Positions 14,585-23,482 are shown, counted from the first letter of the stretch. The stretch: 32,126 bases of DNA from Candidatus Aenigmatarchaeota archaeon (GCA_038999265.1 JAWAAR010000006.1:1-32126), one strand, 5' to 3'. Translations and numbers: made by a program. The notes: generated from the sequence alone by a model not told the origin.

Positions 14585-16117
14585 ATGGAAATAGAAATAA
14601 ACGAAAAATTCAGAGAATGCCTCCATCTTATGGAAAATACAAGAAAAAATGTCTTTATTACAGGAAGAGCTGGGACAGGAAAATCAACTTTATTGAATTA
14701 TTTTAGAGAAAGGACAAAAAAGAAAGCAGTGGTTTTGGCCCCAACAGGTGTCGCTGCAATAAATGTGAATGGGCAGACAATCCATTCCTTTTTCAGACTC
14801 AAACCCGATGTCAACTTAAATTCTATAAAAAAACTAAAAGGGGGAGAAAGGGAACTTTATAGGAAATTGGAATGTATAGTAATTGATGAAATCTCAATGG
14901 TCAGGGCAGATCTTCTAGACTGTGTGGACAAATTTCTAAGACTGAATAGAGATATTGACAAACCTTTTGGTGGAATTCAGATGATTTTCTTTGGGGATCT
15001 CTATCAATTGCCACCTGTTGTAAGGGGAAAGGAAAAAGAAGCTTTTAAAAAATATTATAAAAGTCAATATTTCTTTGATTCAAAAGTCTTCAAGAATTTT
15101 GAAATAGAATTTGTCGAGCTTGAAAAAATTTATAGACAAACAGATCAGAAATTCATAGAACTGCTAAATTCAATAAGAAATAATACAATTTCAGAAGAAC
15201 AACTGAAAATAATAAATGAAAGAGTAGATCCTGATTTTAAAATACCAAAAGATCAATTATATGTCCAATTAACAACCACCAATGATTTGGCGACAAGAAT
15301 AAATGATAGTGAGTTATCAAAAATAAAAAAACCTTTACATGAATTTGAAGGAAAAATAAAGGGAGACTTTGGGGAACAATATTTACCAACCGATGTAATT
15401 CTTAGATTAAAGGCTGGATCGCAAATAATGCTTGTCAACAATGATCCGGATGGGAGATGGGTCAATGGAACTGTTGGTAAAATAACTGAAATAGATGATG
15501 ATTATATAGAGGTTGAATTGATTGATGGTTTTAAAGTGGAAGTTGGAAGGTACACATGGAAGGTTTCAGAGGTTTTTTACAACCAAGATACAGATATGAT
15601 AGAATCCAGGACTATAGGCTCATTCACCCAATACCCAATAAAATTGGCATGGGCAATAACAATACACAAAAGCCAAGGGAAAACTTTTGACAGGGTCGCG
15701 ATAGATTTGGGAAGAGGTGCTTTTACTCCCGGCCAAGTTTATGTTGCATTAAGCAGATGCAAAACCTTGGATGGGATTGTTCTCAGAAAACCTATTAGTA
15801 AAAAGCACATTTTCTTGGATTGGAAGATAGTAAACTTCCTTACCAAATACCAGTACAAAATATCTGAAAAAAAGCTGCCACTGGAGAAAAAGATTCAAAT
15901 AATAAGAGATGCCATCAAGAATAATTCAAAATTAGAAATAGTCTACCTGAAAACTAACGAAGAAAAATCTAGAAGGATAATAGAACCCCTGAAAGTAGGA
16001 GAGATGACATACATGGGTAAATCATATATTGGTGTCGAGAGTTTTTGTCATAAAGCTCAAGATAAAAGAATTTTCAGGGTAGATAGAATTTTAGAAATAA
16101 GACCACGGGGGGAATAG
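14585..16117 (+). CDS. Pif1-like superfamily 1 DNA helicase with C-terminal WYL domain
   Basis: 510 residues from ATG. Superfamily 1B helicase motifs in order: motif I GRAGTGKST (27-35), motif Ia VLAPTGVAAINVNGQTIHSF, motif II VIDEISM, motif III FFGDLYQLPPV, motif IV-like ELEKIYRQTD, motif V AITIHKSQGKTFDRV and motif VI YVALSRCKTL. These unwind DNA 5' to 3' using ATP. Residues about 425-508 form a WYL-like domain: KIQIIRDAIKNNSKLEIVYL, then RRIIEPLKV, ESFCHKAQDKRIFRVDRI. WYL domains sense nucleic acids or nucleotides and are frequent in defence and DNA-repair regulators. Helicase-WYL fusions are known in bacteria. The gene stands alone between the zinc-ribbon gene and cca. Confidence 0.92.
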   Translation: MEIEINEKFRECLHLMENTRKNVFITGRAGTGKSTLLNYFRERTKKKAVVLAPTGVAAINVNGQTIHSFFRLKPDVNLNSIKKLKGGERELYRKLECIVIDEISMVRADLLDCVDKFLRLNRDIDKPFGGIQMIFFGDLYQLPPVVRGKEKEAFKKYYKSQYFFDSKVFKNFEIEFVELEKIYRQTDQKFIELLNSIRNNTISEEQLKIINERVDPDFKIPKDQLYVQLTTTNDLATRINDSELSKIKKPLHEFEGKIKGDFGEQYLPTDVILRLKAGSQIMLVNNDPDGRWVNGTVGKITEIDDDYIEVELIDGFKVEVGRYTWKVSEVFYNQDTDMIESRTIGSFTQYPIKLAWAITIHKSQGKTFDRVAIDLGRGAFTPGQVYVALSRCKTLDGIVLRKPISKKHIFLDWKIVNFLTKYQYKISEKKLPLEKKIQIIRDAIKNNSKLEIVYLKTNEEKSRRIIEPLKVGEMTYMGKSYIGVESFCHKAQDKRIFRVDRILEIRPRGE

Positions 16118-16145
16118 TTTATACTGAAAAAAACAAATAATAAAT

Positions 16146-17573
16146 ATGGTTTCCAAAAAAATGAGAGAAGTTTTAAATGAAGTGCTCAAGGAAATAAAAC
16201 CGACCGCAGAACAGAAAAAGAGGTTAAATGATCTTAGCAAAAAGGTCCTTGAAGTCACAAAAAAATATTCAGAAAGGTTCAGGGCAGATGCAATAATAGC
16301 CGGATCATTGACTAGGGATACATGGTTGCCAAGCAAAAATGAGTTTGATATATTTGTGATATTTCCAGAGGAATTGCCCGAGGATAGCCTTGAGGAATAT
16401 GGTCTGGAGATAGGCAAAAAGGTTATAGAAGAGATGGGTGGAAGTTGGAGGATAGAGTATGCCCAACATCCATATATAAATGGAACAATTTTTGACGTGG
16501 ATGTAGATATAGTTCCTTGCTACCAAGTTAAATCCGGAGAAAAAATAAAATCTGCTGTAGACAGAACACCTTTTCATGTAAAATACCTAGAAGATAAATT
16601 CCCTAAACAGCTTTCGGATGATGTTAGGTTACTAAAAGCTTTCCTAAAAGCACATGAAATTTACGGGGCTGATTCAAAGACAGAAGGGTTCTCTGGATAT
16701 ATATGTGAATTGTTGGTTATGAATTATGGCAGATTTCCAAAGGTTCTTTCCGGTGTCTCAAGATGGAAGCCTCATGAGATAATAGATATAGAGGGTTATT
16801 TCAAGGAAAGTGAATACAAAAATCTAATAAAGAAATTTAAGGGGGATGTATTAATAGTAATAGACCCTGTAGACAGGAACAGAAATGCCGCCTCCGCTGT
16901 ATCTGCAGAGAGTTTCTTTAAATTCAAAAAGATTTCAAAAGAGTTTTTGGAAAATCCAACAAAAGATATGTTCTACAAAAAACTCATAAAACCATTGACA
17001 AGGAAGGAATTGGAAGTATACTTGCAAACCAGAGGTACGGATCTCATTCTAATCAGGTTTGGAAAGCCTGATGTGGTTCCAGACATACTTTGGCCCCAAT
17101 TAAAGAGAGCCACAAATAGGATAGAAGATATATTGGAGGAGTATGAATTCAGGGTTCACAGAAGTGATTATTGGAGTGATGAAAAGGACGAGTGTTTTAT
17201 TATTTTGGAAATGGAGGTTTCAAAATTACCTATAATAGATGAAAAAGTGGGACCCTATGTTTGGAATGAAGAGAATTCAAAAAATTTTATAAAAAAATAC
17301 GAGGGTGTTGCAATAAATGGGCCTTATATAAGGGAAAATACTTGGAGAGTGGAGGTTAGGAGGAATTGGAAATCCGCATCTGGTAAATTAAAAGATACTT
17401 TGAGTGTCAAGGAAGATGTGCTTAGATTAAAAGGTATGCCAAACTACATAGCAAGTGAATTGGTTCATGGTTTTGAAATTTTTGAAAATGAGAAGATAGG
17501 TGATGTGTTAAATAAGGATTTAGGTATATTTCTGAGAAAGTATTTTGAGAAGGAGAGGTTGTGGGTTGAATGA
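16146..17573 (+). CDS. cca: CCA-adding enzyme, archaeal class I
   Basis: 475 residues from ATG. It adds CCA to the 3' ends of tRNAs without a nucleic acid template; none of the five tRNA genes here encodes CCA. The nucleotidyltransferase head has the signature AGSLTRDTWLPSKNEFDIF. E66 and D68 with D121 (VDVDIVPCY) match the three carboxylates known in the Archaeoglobus enzyme (E59, D61, D110). The helical neck follows (RTPFHVKYLEDKF, SDDVRLLKAFLKAHEIYG, EGFSGYICELLVMNYG), then body and tail domains. Length is as usual. Its stop overlaps the start of the MEMO gene, so they form an operon. Confidence 0.96.
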   Translation: MVSKKMREVLNEVLKEIKPTAEQKKRLNDLSKKVLEVTKKYSERFRADAIIAGSLTRDTWLPSKNEFDIFVIFPEELPEDSLEEYGLEIGKKVIEEMGGSWRIEYAQHPYINGTIFDVDVDIVPCYQVKSGEKIKSAVDRTPFHVKYLEDKFPKQLSDDVRLLKAFLKAHEIYGADSKTEGFSGYICELLVMNYGRFPKVLSGVSRWKPHEIIDIEGYFKESEYKNLIKKFKGDVLIVIDPVDRNRNAASAVSAESFFKFKKISKEFLENPTKDMFYKKLIKPLTRKELEVYLQTRGTDLILIRFGKPDVVPDILWPQLKRATNRIEDILEEYEFRVHRSDYWSDEKDECFIILEMEVSKLPIIDEKVGPYVWNEENSKNFIKKYEGVAINGPYIRENTWRVEVRRNWKSASGKLKDTLSVKEDVLRLKGMPNYIASELVHGFEIFENEKIGDVLNKDLGIFLRKYFEKERLWVE

Positions 17574-18388
17574 TAAGAAGTCCTGCCGTAGCTGGGATGT
17601 TCTATCAACTAGAACCTGATAAATTGAAGAAGGAAATAAATTCATGCTTTTCTAGGGGAGGGGTTGAAATAAGTGAGGAAAGTTTCAAAGCTTGCGTGGT
17701 GCCCCATGCAGGATATATTTATTCTGGACCTGTGGCAGCACATGTATATTCAAAGATGGAAAAATCAAACTTCCTGATAATCGGCCCAAATCATCAACCA
17801 TCATTAAACAAATATTCGTTGATGTCTTCCGGAGTTTGGAAAACACCTCTTGGAAGTGTAAAAATAGATGAAAATTTTGCAAAAGAAATTTTAAAGTGTC
17901 CCTTAATCAAGGATGATCCAATATCACATAAATATGAGCATTCAATAGAGGTTCAACTTCCATTCCTTCAATACAGGTTTGGGGACGAGTTTGAGTTTGT
18001 TCCTTTGATAATGGTCAACGATTATTTGCCGGAGTTTCTGGAGGAATGTAGAGTCATGGGAAAACACATAGCAAAGGTAATAAAAAAGATAAAAGAGAGA
18101 TGGATTATAATAGCCTCTTCTGATTTTTCACACTATGTGCCATATGAATATGCATATAAGGTTGATAATTGGGTTATAGAAAGTATCCTTAAATTGGATG
18201 AGGAGGAATTTCTTGATAGGATAATTAAGAAGAGAGTTGGTGTTTGCGGTTTTGGTGGGATAATTGTAACAATAGTAGCAGCAAAAGAGTTGGGTGCCAA
18301 AAAAGGAGAACTTTTAAAATATGGAACTTCTGGGGATATTGAAGGGAAAACTAGTGTTGTGGGGTATGCTGGGATATTAATAAAATAG
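17570..18388 (+). CDS. MEMO-family protein
   Basis: 272 residues from an ATG that overlaps the cca stop (ATGA). MEMO is fold-related to extradiol dioxygenases. Visible landmarks are the N-terminal RSPAVAGMFY, the histidine motif VVPHAGYIYSGPVAA, IIGPNHQP, KYEHSIEVQLPFLQ and IASSDFSHYVPY, and the end TSGDIEGKTSVVGYAGI. The histidines and acidic residues of these motifs could bind a metal. The biochemical role in archaea is not established; eukaryotic MEMO1 binds metal ions. In many archaea the gene lies near ribosomal protein S2; here it is coupled to tRNA maturation instead. Confidence 0.93.
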   Translation: MIRSPAVAGMFYQLEPDKLKKEINSCFSRGGVEISEESFKACVVPHAGYIYSGPVAAHVYSKMEKSNFLIIGPNHQPSLNKYSLMSSGVWKTPLGSVKIDENFAKEILKCPLIKDDPISHKYEHSIEVQLPFLQYRFGDEFEFVPLIMVNDYLPEFLEECRVMGKHIAKVIKKIKERWIIIASSDFSHYVPYEYAYKVDNWVIESILKLDEEEFLDRIIKKRVGVCGFGGIIVTIVAAKELGAKKGELLKYGTSGDIEGKTSVVGYAGILIK

Positions 18389-18571
18389 TTATTCTATAAG
18401 TGCTTCTATATCATTTGCGTCAATCTCAATATTTTCCATCTCTCTTTCTATTTCCTGGTAAACTAAATTTTCATCATCCGTCTGTTTTTCTTCATTTGAA
18501 ATTGACAAAAATTTGAAAGCCACAAAAATTAGTGAGACAATCAATAAAAAAAGTAAAATTATCCTTATCAT
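18389..18571 (-). CDS. small single-pass membrane protein
   Basis: 60 residues from ATG, which overlaps the TGA of the upstream secreted-protein gene by four bases. Residues 3-22 form a transmembrane helix (IRIILLFLLIVSLIFVAFKF). The rest is acidic (NEEKQTDDENLVYQEIEREM and on) and would be helical. It ends directly at the stop of the MEMO gene. Translational coupling suggests that it works with the secreted protein at 18568. Family unknown. Confidence 0.65.
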   Translation of the reverse strand: MIRIILLFLLIVSLIFVAFKFLSISNEEKQTDDENLVYQEIEREMENIEIDANDIEALIE

Positions 18572-19494
18572 TTTCCTCTCCTTTCATCTATCTTTGATTT
18601 TATTGTCTCTTTCATTTTGTTTTTAGTTTCTATTTCTTGGTAGATTTTATCAAAGTTTCTAACTGTATTTCTTATTTTTATACATGTTGTTGAGTTTGGT
18701 CTTTCTTCGCAAAATCTTTTGGTCATCTTGACCATAAACCTCTGGCATCTCTCGTCTGTATTATTGGAACAATTTTGATTTAATATGGATCTGCATCTTG
18801 AATCATCAATATTATTCTCACAATAATCCAATATTATTTGTTTACAACTTTCATCTTCTGTGTTCTGCAAACACTTTTTTTCAATGTATTTGCATTTTTC
18901 ATTTTCATTTTGAGAACAATATTCTTTGATTTTTTCTTTTATTTCCAAATTCTTGAATTGCCTTGGTACATTGATTATGTATAGGTTGAAATTCTCGCTT
19001 AAATTCAATGTTCCTGCCCAGATTTCCATTTTCATTTCTTGATTCAAGTATGATTTTAATTGAATAGATCCAATTTTTTGATTGTCCGTGTTTTTTGGTA
19101 ATTGGTATATCTCTGCTGCCAATTCCCCATCTTTTATTAATACATTTTTTAATAGGTATTTTGTCCCGTCTAGTTCAATAATCCCTAAATTAAAATTCTT
19201 CTCTTCTGCTCCATTAGCAACTATTGCCCTAGCTATTCCAATTTTTACTGCTCTGAAATTGGATGAGTCTATTTGGGAAATTGCTATTCCTTTACCCAGC
19301 AAAGCGATCGTTTTCATTTTCAATTTTTGGTTTGAGAGTGTGGTTGAAGTGGTTGTTGTTATTGTGGTTGTTGTAACTGTTGTTTCAAAAATTGTTGTTT
19401 CCATATTTGGTGTTTCGGTTATCAAAGTTGTTGTTTCTTGAGAAAGAGATGTTGCGATTGTCAATAATATAAAAATTATGGTTAATTTTCTCAT
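18568..19494 (-). CDS. secreted protein with Thr-rich linker and cysteine-pair repeats
   Basis: 308 residues from ATG with GGTGAA six bases upstream. A signal peptide covers about 1-19 (RKLTIIFILLTIATSLSQ). Residues about 20-55 are rich in Thr (TTVTTTTITTTTSTT), a likely extended and possibly glycosylated linker. A beta-rich domain covers about 60-185. From about 190 to 280 come five repeats of two cysteines seven to nine residues apart with acidic/Asn-rich loops: CSQNENEKC, CLQNTEDESC, CENNIDDSRC, CSNNTDERC and CEERPNSTTC. Each pair could form a disulfide outside the cell. The end is a charged helix. The role is unknown; a cell-surface or host-contact protein is an inference. Confidence 0.8.
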   Translation of the reverse strand: MRKLTIIFILLTIATSLSQETTTLITETPNMETTIFETTVTTTTITTTTSTTLSNQKLKMKTIALLGKGIAISQIDSSNFRAVKIGIARAIVANGAEEKNFNLGIIELDGTKYLLKNVLIKDGELAAEIYQLPKNTDNQKIGSIQLKSYLNQEMKMEIWAGTLNLSENFNLYIINVPRQFKNLEIKEKIKEYCSQNENEKCKYIEKKCLQNTEDESCKQIILDYCENNIDDSRCRSILNQNCSNNTDERCQRFMVKMTKRFCEERPNSTTCIKIRNTVRNFDKIYQEIETKNKMKETIKSKIDERRGK

Positions 19495-19551
19495 TTTTTC
19501 ACCTTTATAGAAATTGTTTTTTAGGAGTTAAATATTATTTCAAATTAACAA

Positions 19552-19845
19552 TTAACTATAAACTCCTTTAACTCTGGGTTGCCTAATTGGGGATTGAGAT
19601 AAAACTTTACCTGTTTCTCTAGATCTACCATTCAAACAATAATCAAATTCTCTTAAACCTCTATCATAATTTTGTATAATTACTACTGCGTCTTCTGGGG
19701 TTATTGTATGACCTTCTGGCCCAATAGGTGTTCCAATTAAAAGATGGAGGGGACCTTGACAAATCCCACCAGGATATTTTATTTCAATAAAATAGAATTC
19801 TTCTCCTACATTTATTCTCTCTTTGACACTAATCTGAACCCTCAT
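19552..19845 (-). CDS. unknown small soluble protein
   Basis: 97 residues from the ATG at 19845; a TTG two codons earlier is less likely. No family recognised. The N-terminal half is strand-rich (VQISVKERINVGEEFYFIEI) and is followed by the glycine/proline-rich loop KYPGGICQGPLHLLIGTPIG, then TPEDAVVIIQNYDRGLREFD and a basic tail. Two cysteines (ICQG and DYCLNG) are not paired as in zinc fingers. It lies 57 bases before the secreted-protein gene on the same strand and is divergent from GluRS (84 bases between starts). Confidence 0.6.
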   Translation of the reverse strand: MRVQISVKERINVGEEFYFIEIKYPGGICQGPLHLLIGTPIGPEGHTITPEDAVVIIQNYDRGLREFDYCLNGRSRETGKVLSQSPIRQPRVKGVYS

Positions 19846-19929
19846 TCTCAAAAATAATAATAAAAGAAATTTATTCTCTTCGCAAAAAAGTATTAATCCT
19901 TTATTTCTTTACCATCCAAAAAATTATCT

Positions 19930-21582
19930 ATGGATGAAATCATACTAAAGTATACATTAATGAATGCTGTGCAATATGGAGGAAAGGCTAATGAAAAGGC
20001 CGTGATAGGAAAAATAATCCAAGAAAACCCTAATTTAAAGAAAAACATGAAAAAAACTATTGAGGAAGTTAAAAAGGTTATTAAAGAGGTTAACTCTTGG
20101 CCTTTAGAGAAACAAAAATTAAAACTAAAAGAATTGGGAATTAAAATAGAAAAAAGAGAAAAGGAAGAAAAACACGAACTTCCTGATCTACCAAATGCAA
20201 TAGAAGGAAGGGTTGTCACGGCATTTCCTCCGGAGCCAAGCAAATTTCCACATCTAGGACATGCAAAAGCAGCTCTAATAAACTACTTGTATGCCAAAAA
20301 ATACAAAGGCAAATTTATCCTGAGATTTGAAGATACAAACCCTGAATTGGCTAAAAATGAGTATTATGAAGCGATTTTGGATGGATTAAAATGGTTAGGG
20401 ATAGAGTGGGATCAACTGGACTATATTTCAGACCACATTGAAAAATACTATAAAAAAACAGAGGAATTGCTTCAAAAAGATCAAGCTTACGTCTGCTTCT
20501 GCAAATCAGAGGAAATAAAGAAGATGAGGAAGGAAATGAAGGAATGTCCTTGTAGAGAATTCAAACCCCAAAAAAATTTGGAAGAATGGAAAAGGATGTT
20601 AAGTGGGGAGATAAAGGAGGGGGAAGCAAGTGTCAGGTTGAAGATATCAATGTCACATATAAATGCCGCCATGAGAGACCCCTCGATAATGAGGATAATA
20701 GATAAAGAACATCCAAGAACCGGTAAAAAATTTAGAGTATGGCCTATGTATGATTTTGGGACCGCCATGATGGATTCGTGGGAAGGTGTAACCCACAGAG
20801 TAAGATCAAAAGAATTTGAACTTAGAAAAGAATTGCAGGCTTATATTCAAAAATTGATGGGTTATCCTGTAACCTACATAGATGAGATAGCCCGCTTCAA
20901 CCTAGAAGGAGTTGAGTCATCCGGGAGAAAGATAAGGGAACTTATAAACAAAGGTGAGTTAAGAGGCTGGGATGATCCAAGATTGACAACTCTTATGGCT
21001 CTTAGGAAGAGGGGATTTCAACCCCAAGCAATAAAAGAATTTCTACTATCAACTGGTATGACAAAAACCGAATCCACAATAAAATGGGATAAATTCGAGA
21101 GCTTCAACAGAAGGATATTGGACCCAATTGCAAATAGATATTTTGCGGTTTTTGATCCTATAAAAATATCCATAAATGATGCTCCAAAAATTTTAGAAGT
21201 TTCAGAGCCTCTTCATCCAGACTACCCGGAAAGAGGAGATAGAATTATACCTGTCGACACAAGGGATATCTTAATCTCCTCCGAAGATTTCAATAAATAT
21301 AAAGGTGAAAAAGTGAGGTTAATAGGACTCTTCAATGTTATTCTAGGGGATAAATGCAAATTTGCGGGAACAGAAATCTCACATGAAATGCCGAAAATTC
21401 AATGGGTCTCAAGAGGGTCAAGAAAAATAGAGGCATTGATGAATGATGGCAAAATTATTTATGGTATTGGGGAGCCGGAAATTGAAAGGTTGAAAGAAGG
21501 TGAAATAGTACAGTTTATGAGACTTGGTTTCTTCAGGTTGGTTGATAGAAATAAAATGTTGTTTTACTTCACCCATAAATAA
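19930..21582 (+). CDS. gltX: glutamyl-tRNA synthetase, archaeal type
   Basis: 550 residues from ATG. It charges tRNA-Glu, and in archaea usually also tRNA-Gln, whose Glu is then amidated. An N-terminal helical appendix covers about 1-90. The class I core starts at GRVVTAFPPEPSKFPHLGHAKAAL-type sequence, with the HIGH motif as PHLGHA at 107-112, then LRFEDTNPE. The KMSKS position carries SSGRK (330-334) in the context NLEGVESSGRKI, then RGWDDPRL, a substantial departure from the consensus. The C-terminal beta-barrel anticodon domain starts near 390 (DPIANRYFAV). Archaeal GluRS has this beta-barrel type. No GatD/E genes are in the window. Confidence 0.96.
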   Translation: MDEIILKYTLMNAVQYGGKANEKAVIGKIIQENPNLKKNMKKTIEEVKKVIKEVNSWPLEKQKLKLKELGIKIEKREKEEKHELPDLPNAIEGRVVTAFPPEPSKFPHLGHAKAALINYLYAKKYKGKFILRFEDTNPELAKNEYYEAILDGLKWLGIEWDQLDYISDHIEKYYKKTEELLQKDQAYVCFCKSEEIKKMRKEMKECPCREFKPQKNLEEWKRMLSGEIKEGEASVRLKISMSHINAAMRDPSIMRIIDKEHPRTGKKFRVWPMYDFGTAMMDSWEGVTHRVRSKEFELRKELQAYIQKLMGYPVTYIDEIARFNLEGVESSGRKIRELINKGELRGWDDPRLTTLMALRKRGFQPQAIKEFLLSTGMTKTESTIKWDKFESFNRRILDPIANRYFAVFDPIKISINDAPKILEVSEPLHPDYPERGDRIIPVDTRDILISSEDFNKYKGEKVRLIGLFNVILGDKCKFAGTEISHEMPKIQWVSRGSRKIEALMNDGKIIYGIGEPEIERLKEGEIVQFMRLGFFRLVDRNKMLFYFTHK

Positions 21583-21648
21583 TATTTACTACTAAATAGT
21601 TGTTAAAAAATAGAAATCCTTAAATATTACTCTACAAAATAGTAAAAA

Positions 21649-23046
21649 ATGACAGATGAGGTTTTCTTTGGTGTAAAAGATAGTGAATTGATAGTCAAAA
21701 TTTTCGGAAAATTAGAAGAATCGGGGGTAAATACACCGGAAAATATAAATGCAGCTCTATCACCAAATACAGCAGTAAATCCGTGGATCTCTCCTGAAGA
21801 AAGGGATATGGATCTCCCCAGAATATCAATTGGGGTAAAGGATGAAGAAACACTTAGGGTAGTTCATAAAAAATTAATAGAAATTGGTGGGAATGAAAGA
21901 AGAGAACCTGGAATAAGATACAATTCCCCCGACCTTCACACATATTCATCTGAAATTGAGTTTGATGGAAAAGTTGTTGAAATAGTTATTAGCGCTTCGG
22001 TTTTTTTGTATGATTGGGATGGAAAAAGGGAATATGGGATTAACAATCCAGAAATATGGGATGAAATTGGATTTGAAAATGTCGATGTAAATGGAACTAT
22101 GGTACCGGTTTTTTCGGCTGATACTGTAGCATCAATAAAAATGGTTTTGGAAGAGGCCGTATATGAAAGGCAAGTTAAAGATGGTTATCATGGGGTTGAC
22201 TATAATAGAATAAGAAGATATGTGGGTGATTTTGATACAAGTTTATACAGAAAAATAGCGAGAGAATCTATTCATCATTCAATAAGGGAGGATCTAGAGG
22301 AATTTTTAGGAGAATATGTGGAACCATATAGGGGTGTGTTTAACTCTTACAGAGAGATGCATCTTAGTAAGGGAAATGGGCTAATATTTCATTCATATCA
22401 GCATGGATATTCAACCATGGAAAGAGCTATTCAGCTAATTAGAAATACATCTGAAGAGATTGATGTAAAGGTTATAATTTTTGCAGCCTTACTGCATGAT
22501 ATCGGTAATATAGAAGGTAGAGCAGGACATGCGGAAAGTGGCTCAAGACTAGCTGAGGATTTATTGGCAAAACATCATGTGCCAGAAGATATTTCCAAAA
22601 GAGTCGCAGGGATAATAAGAGAGCATGATTCTTTTTCCCAAGAAGTCCCAACATCAACAGAATCAAAGATTGTAAGGGATGCTGATCTCGGTAGTTTTGC
22701 CGAACCTGATCAGAGAAACTTTCTTTGGGGAAACATACATCTTATAAAAGAATCAGGTATATCAGATCCTCATAGATATTTTGAAAATACAAAAGCAATG
22801 TTTCAAAATTTATTGTGCTCAATAGATCCAGATTTCTTTAATGGAAGGGAAGAGGAGATATCATCTCTTTACAACAGATTTAGCGGTTTTAGATATTTGA
22901 CAGATGCCGCTAAAAGAATCTACAGGGGGAGTTTAATAGGAAACTATAATTTATGGGTTCGATCAGGTGAGAGATTCTGCCAGGATGTCTACGATATGAT
23001 AAATAGAGGGGAAAAATACATAGAAGTCGAAAGATATCTTCAATAG
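21649..23046 (+). CDS. nucleotidyltransferase-like domain fused to an HD phosphohydrolase
   Basis: 465 residues from ATG; a TATA-like run (TTAAATATTA) lies about 25 bases upstream, so the leader is very short. Residues about 1-195 look like an AbiEii/MNT-type nucleotidyltransferase fold, with strands in PRISIGV and KVVEIVISAS and the family-like helix ADTVASIKMVLEEAVYERQV followed by KD. The catalytic carboxylates are unclear. Residues about 245-400 are an HD domain: H252, H284-D285 (ALLHDIGN), H294, H326-D327 (REHDSF) and D344/D346 (RDADLGSF), suited to two metals. Substrate unknown; nucleotide or phosphate ester hydrolysis is likely. Such pairing recalls GlnD-type and CCA-phosphatase architectures. 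Confidence 0.78.
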   Translation: MTDEVFFGVKDSELIVKIFGKLEESGVNTPENINAALSPNTAVNPWISPEERDMDLPRISIGVKDEETLRVVHKKLIEIGGNERREPGIRYNSPDLHTYSSEIEFDGKVVEIVISASVFLYDWDGKREYGINNPEIWDEIGFENVDVNGTMVPVFSADTVASIKMVLEEAVYERQVKDGYHGVDYNRIRRYVGDFDTSLYRKIARESIHHSIREDLEEFLGEYVEPYRGVFNSYREMHLSKGNGLIFHSYQHGYSTMERAIQLIRNTSEEIDVKVIIFAALLHDIGNIEGRAGHAESGSRLAEDLLAKHHVPEDISKRVAGIIREHDSFSQEVPTSTESKIVRDADLGSFAEPDQRNFLWGNIHLIKESGISDPHRYFENTKAMFQNLLCSIDPDFFNGREEEISSLYNRFSGFRYLTDAAKRIYRGSLIGNYNLWVRSGERFCQDVYDMINRGEKYIEVERYLQ

Positions 23047-23055
23047 GTAGAATCT

Positions 23056-23120
23056 TTTTAAATCTTTAAATCCTACACATGTTAGATAGATGAAGGAAGA
23101 ATTGATCCGATAAGGAGGTG
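23056..23120 (+). promoter_or_regulatory. leader of the L7Ae operon with a mini-ORF and strong ribosome site
   Basis: TTTTAAATCTTTAAA at 23056-23070 is a likely TATA region. About 25 bases later an ATG at 23090 opens an eight-codon frame (MKEELIR, then TAA at 23111-23113). Its stop overlaps the strong ribosome site AAGGAGGTG (23112-23120), which is seven bases before the L7Ae ATG. Confidence 0.45.
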
Positions 23121-23127
23121 AAATTTA

Positions 23128-23478
23128 ATGACCAATATATCAAAAGATTTGGAAACTAAAGTCCTTCAGACACTAGAAATAGCCAAAAATACAGGTAAAA
23201 TTAGGAAAGGAACAAACGAAACCACAAAAAGCGTGGAAAGAGGGGAAGCAAAGCTGGTTATAATTGCAAGTGACGTCCAACCAAAAGAAATAACCATGCA
23301 TCTCCCAGTAATATGCAATGAGAAAAAGATACCCTTTGTTTATGTTCAATCAAAAACAGAATTGGGGAGATCAAGCGGGATAAATGTTGGAACAGCTGCT
23401 GCTTGTATAATTGAACCAGGGGAAGGTAGATCTGGTTTGGAGGATATAATCAAGAGACTTGGTTCTGTAAAAGGTTGA
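23128..23478 (+). CDS. rpl7ae: ribosomal protein L7Ae
   Basis: 116 residues from ATG behind AAGGAGGTG. L7Ae binds kink-turns in 23S rRNA, C/D and H/ACA guide RNAs and archaeal RNase P. The family signature is complete: [13 protein letters not shown]-like sequence (here [20 protein letters not shown]), [36 protein letters not shown] and the C-terminal [16 protein letters not shown]. It is the first gene of the L7Ae-S28e-L24e operon; spacing to S28e is four bases. Confidence 0.97.
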   Translation: MTNISKDLETKVLQTLEIAKNTGKIRKGTNETTKSVERGEAKLVIIASDVQPKEITMHLPVICNEKKIPFVYVQSKTELGRSSGINVGTAAACIIEPGEGRSGLEDIIKRLGSVKG

Positions 23479-23482
23479 TAAA

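Noticed and set aside
23090-23120. Kink-turn in the L7Ae leader for autoregulation
   Set aside because: GATGAAGG and CCGATAAGG contain GA steps, but the bulge would be seven bases long and the flanking stems only two to three pairs. Not convincing.
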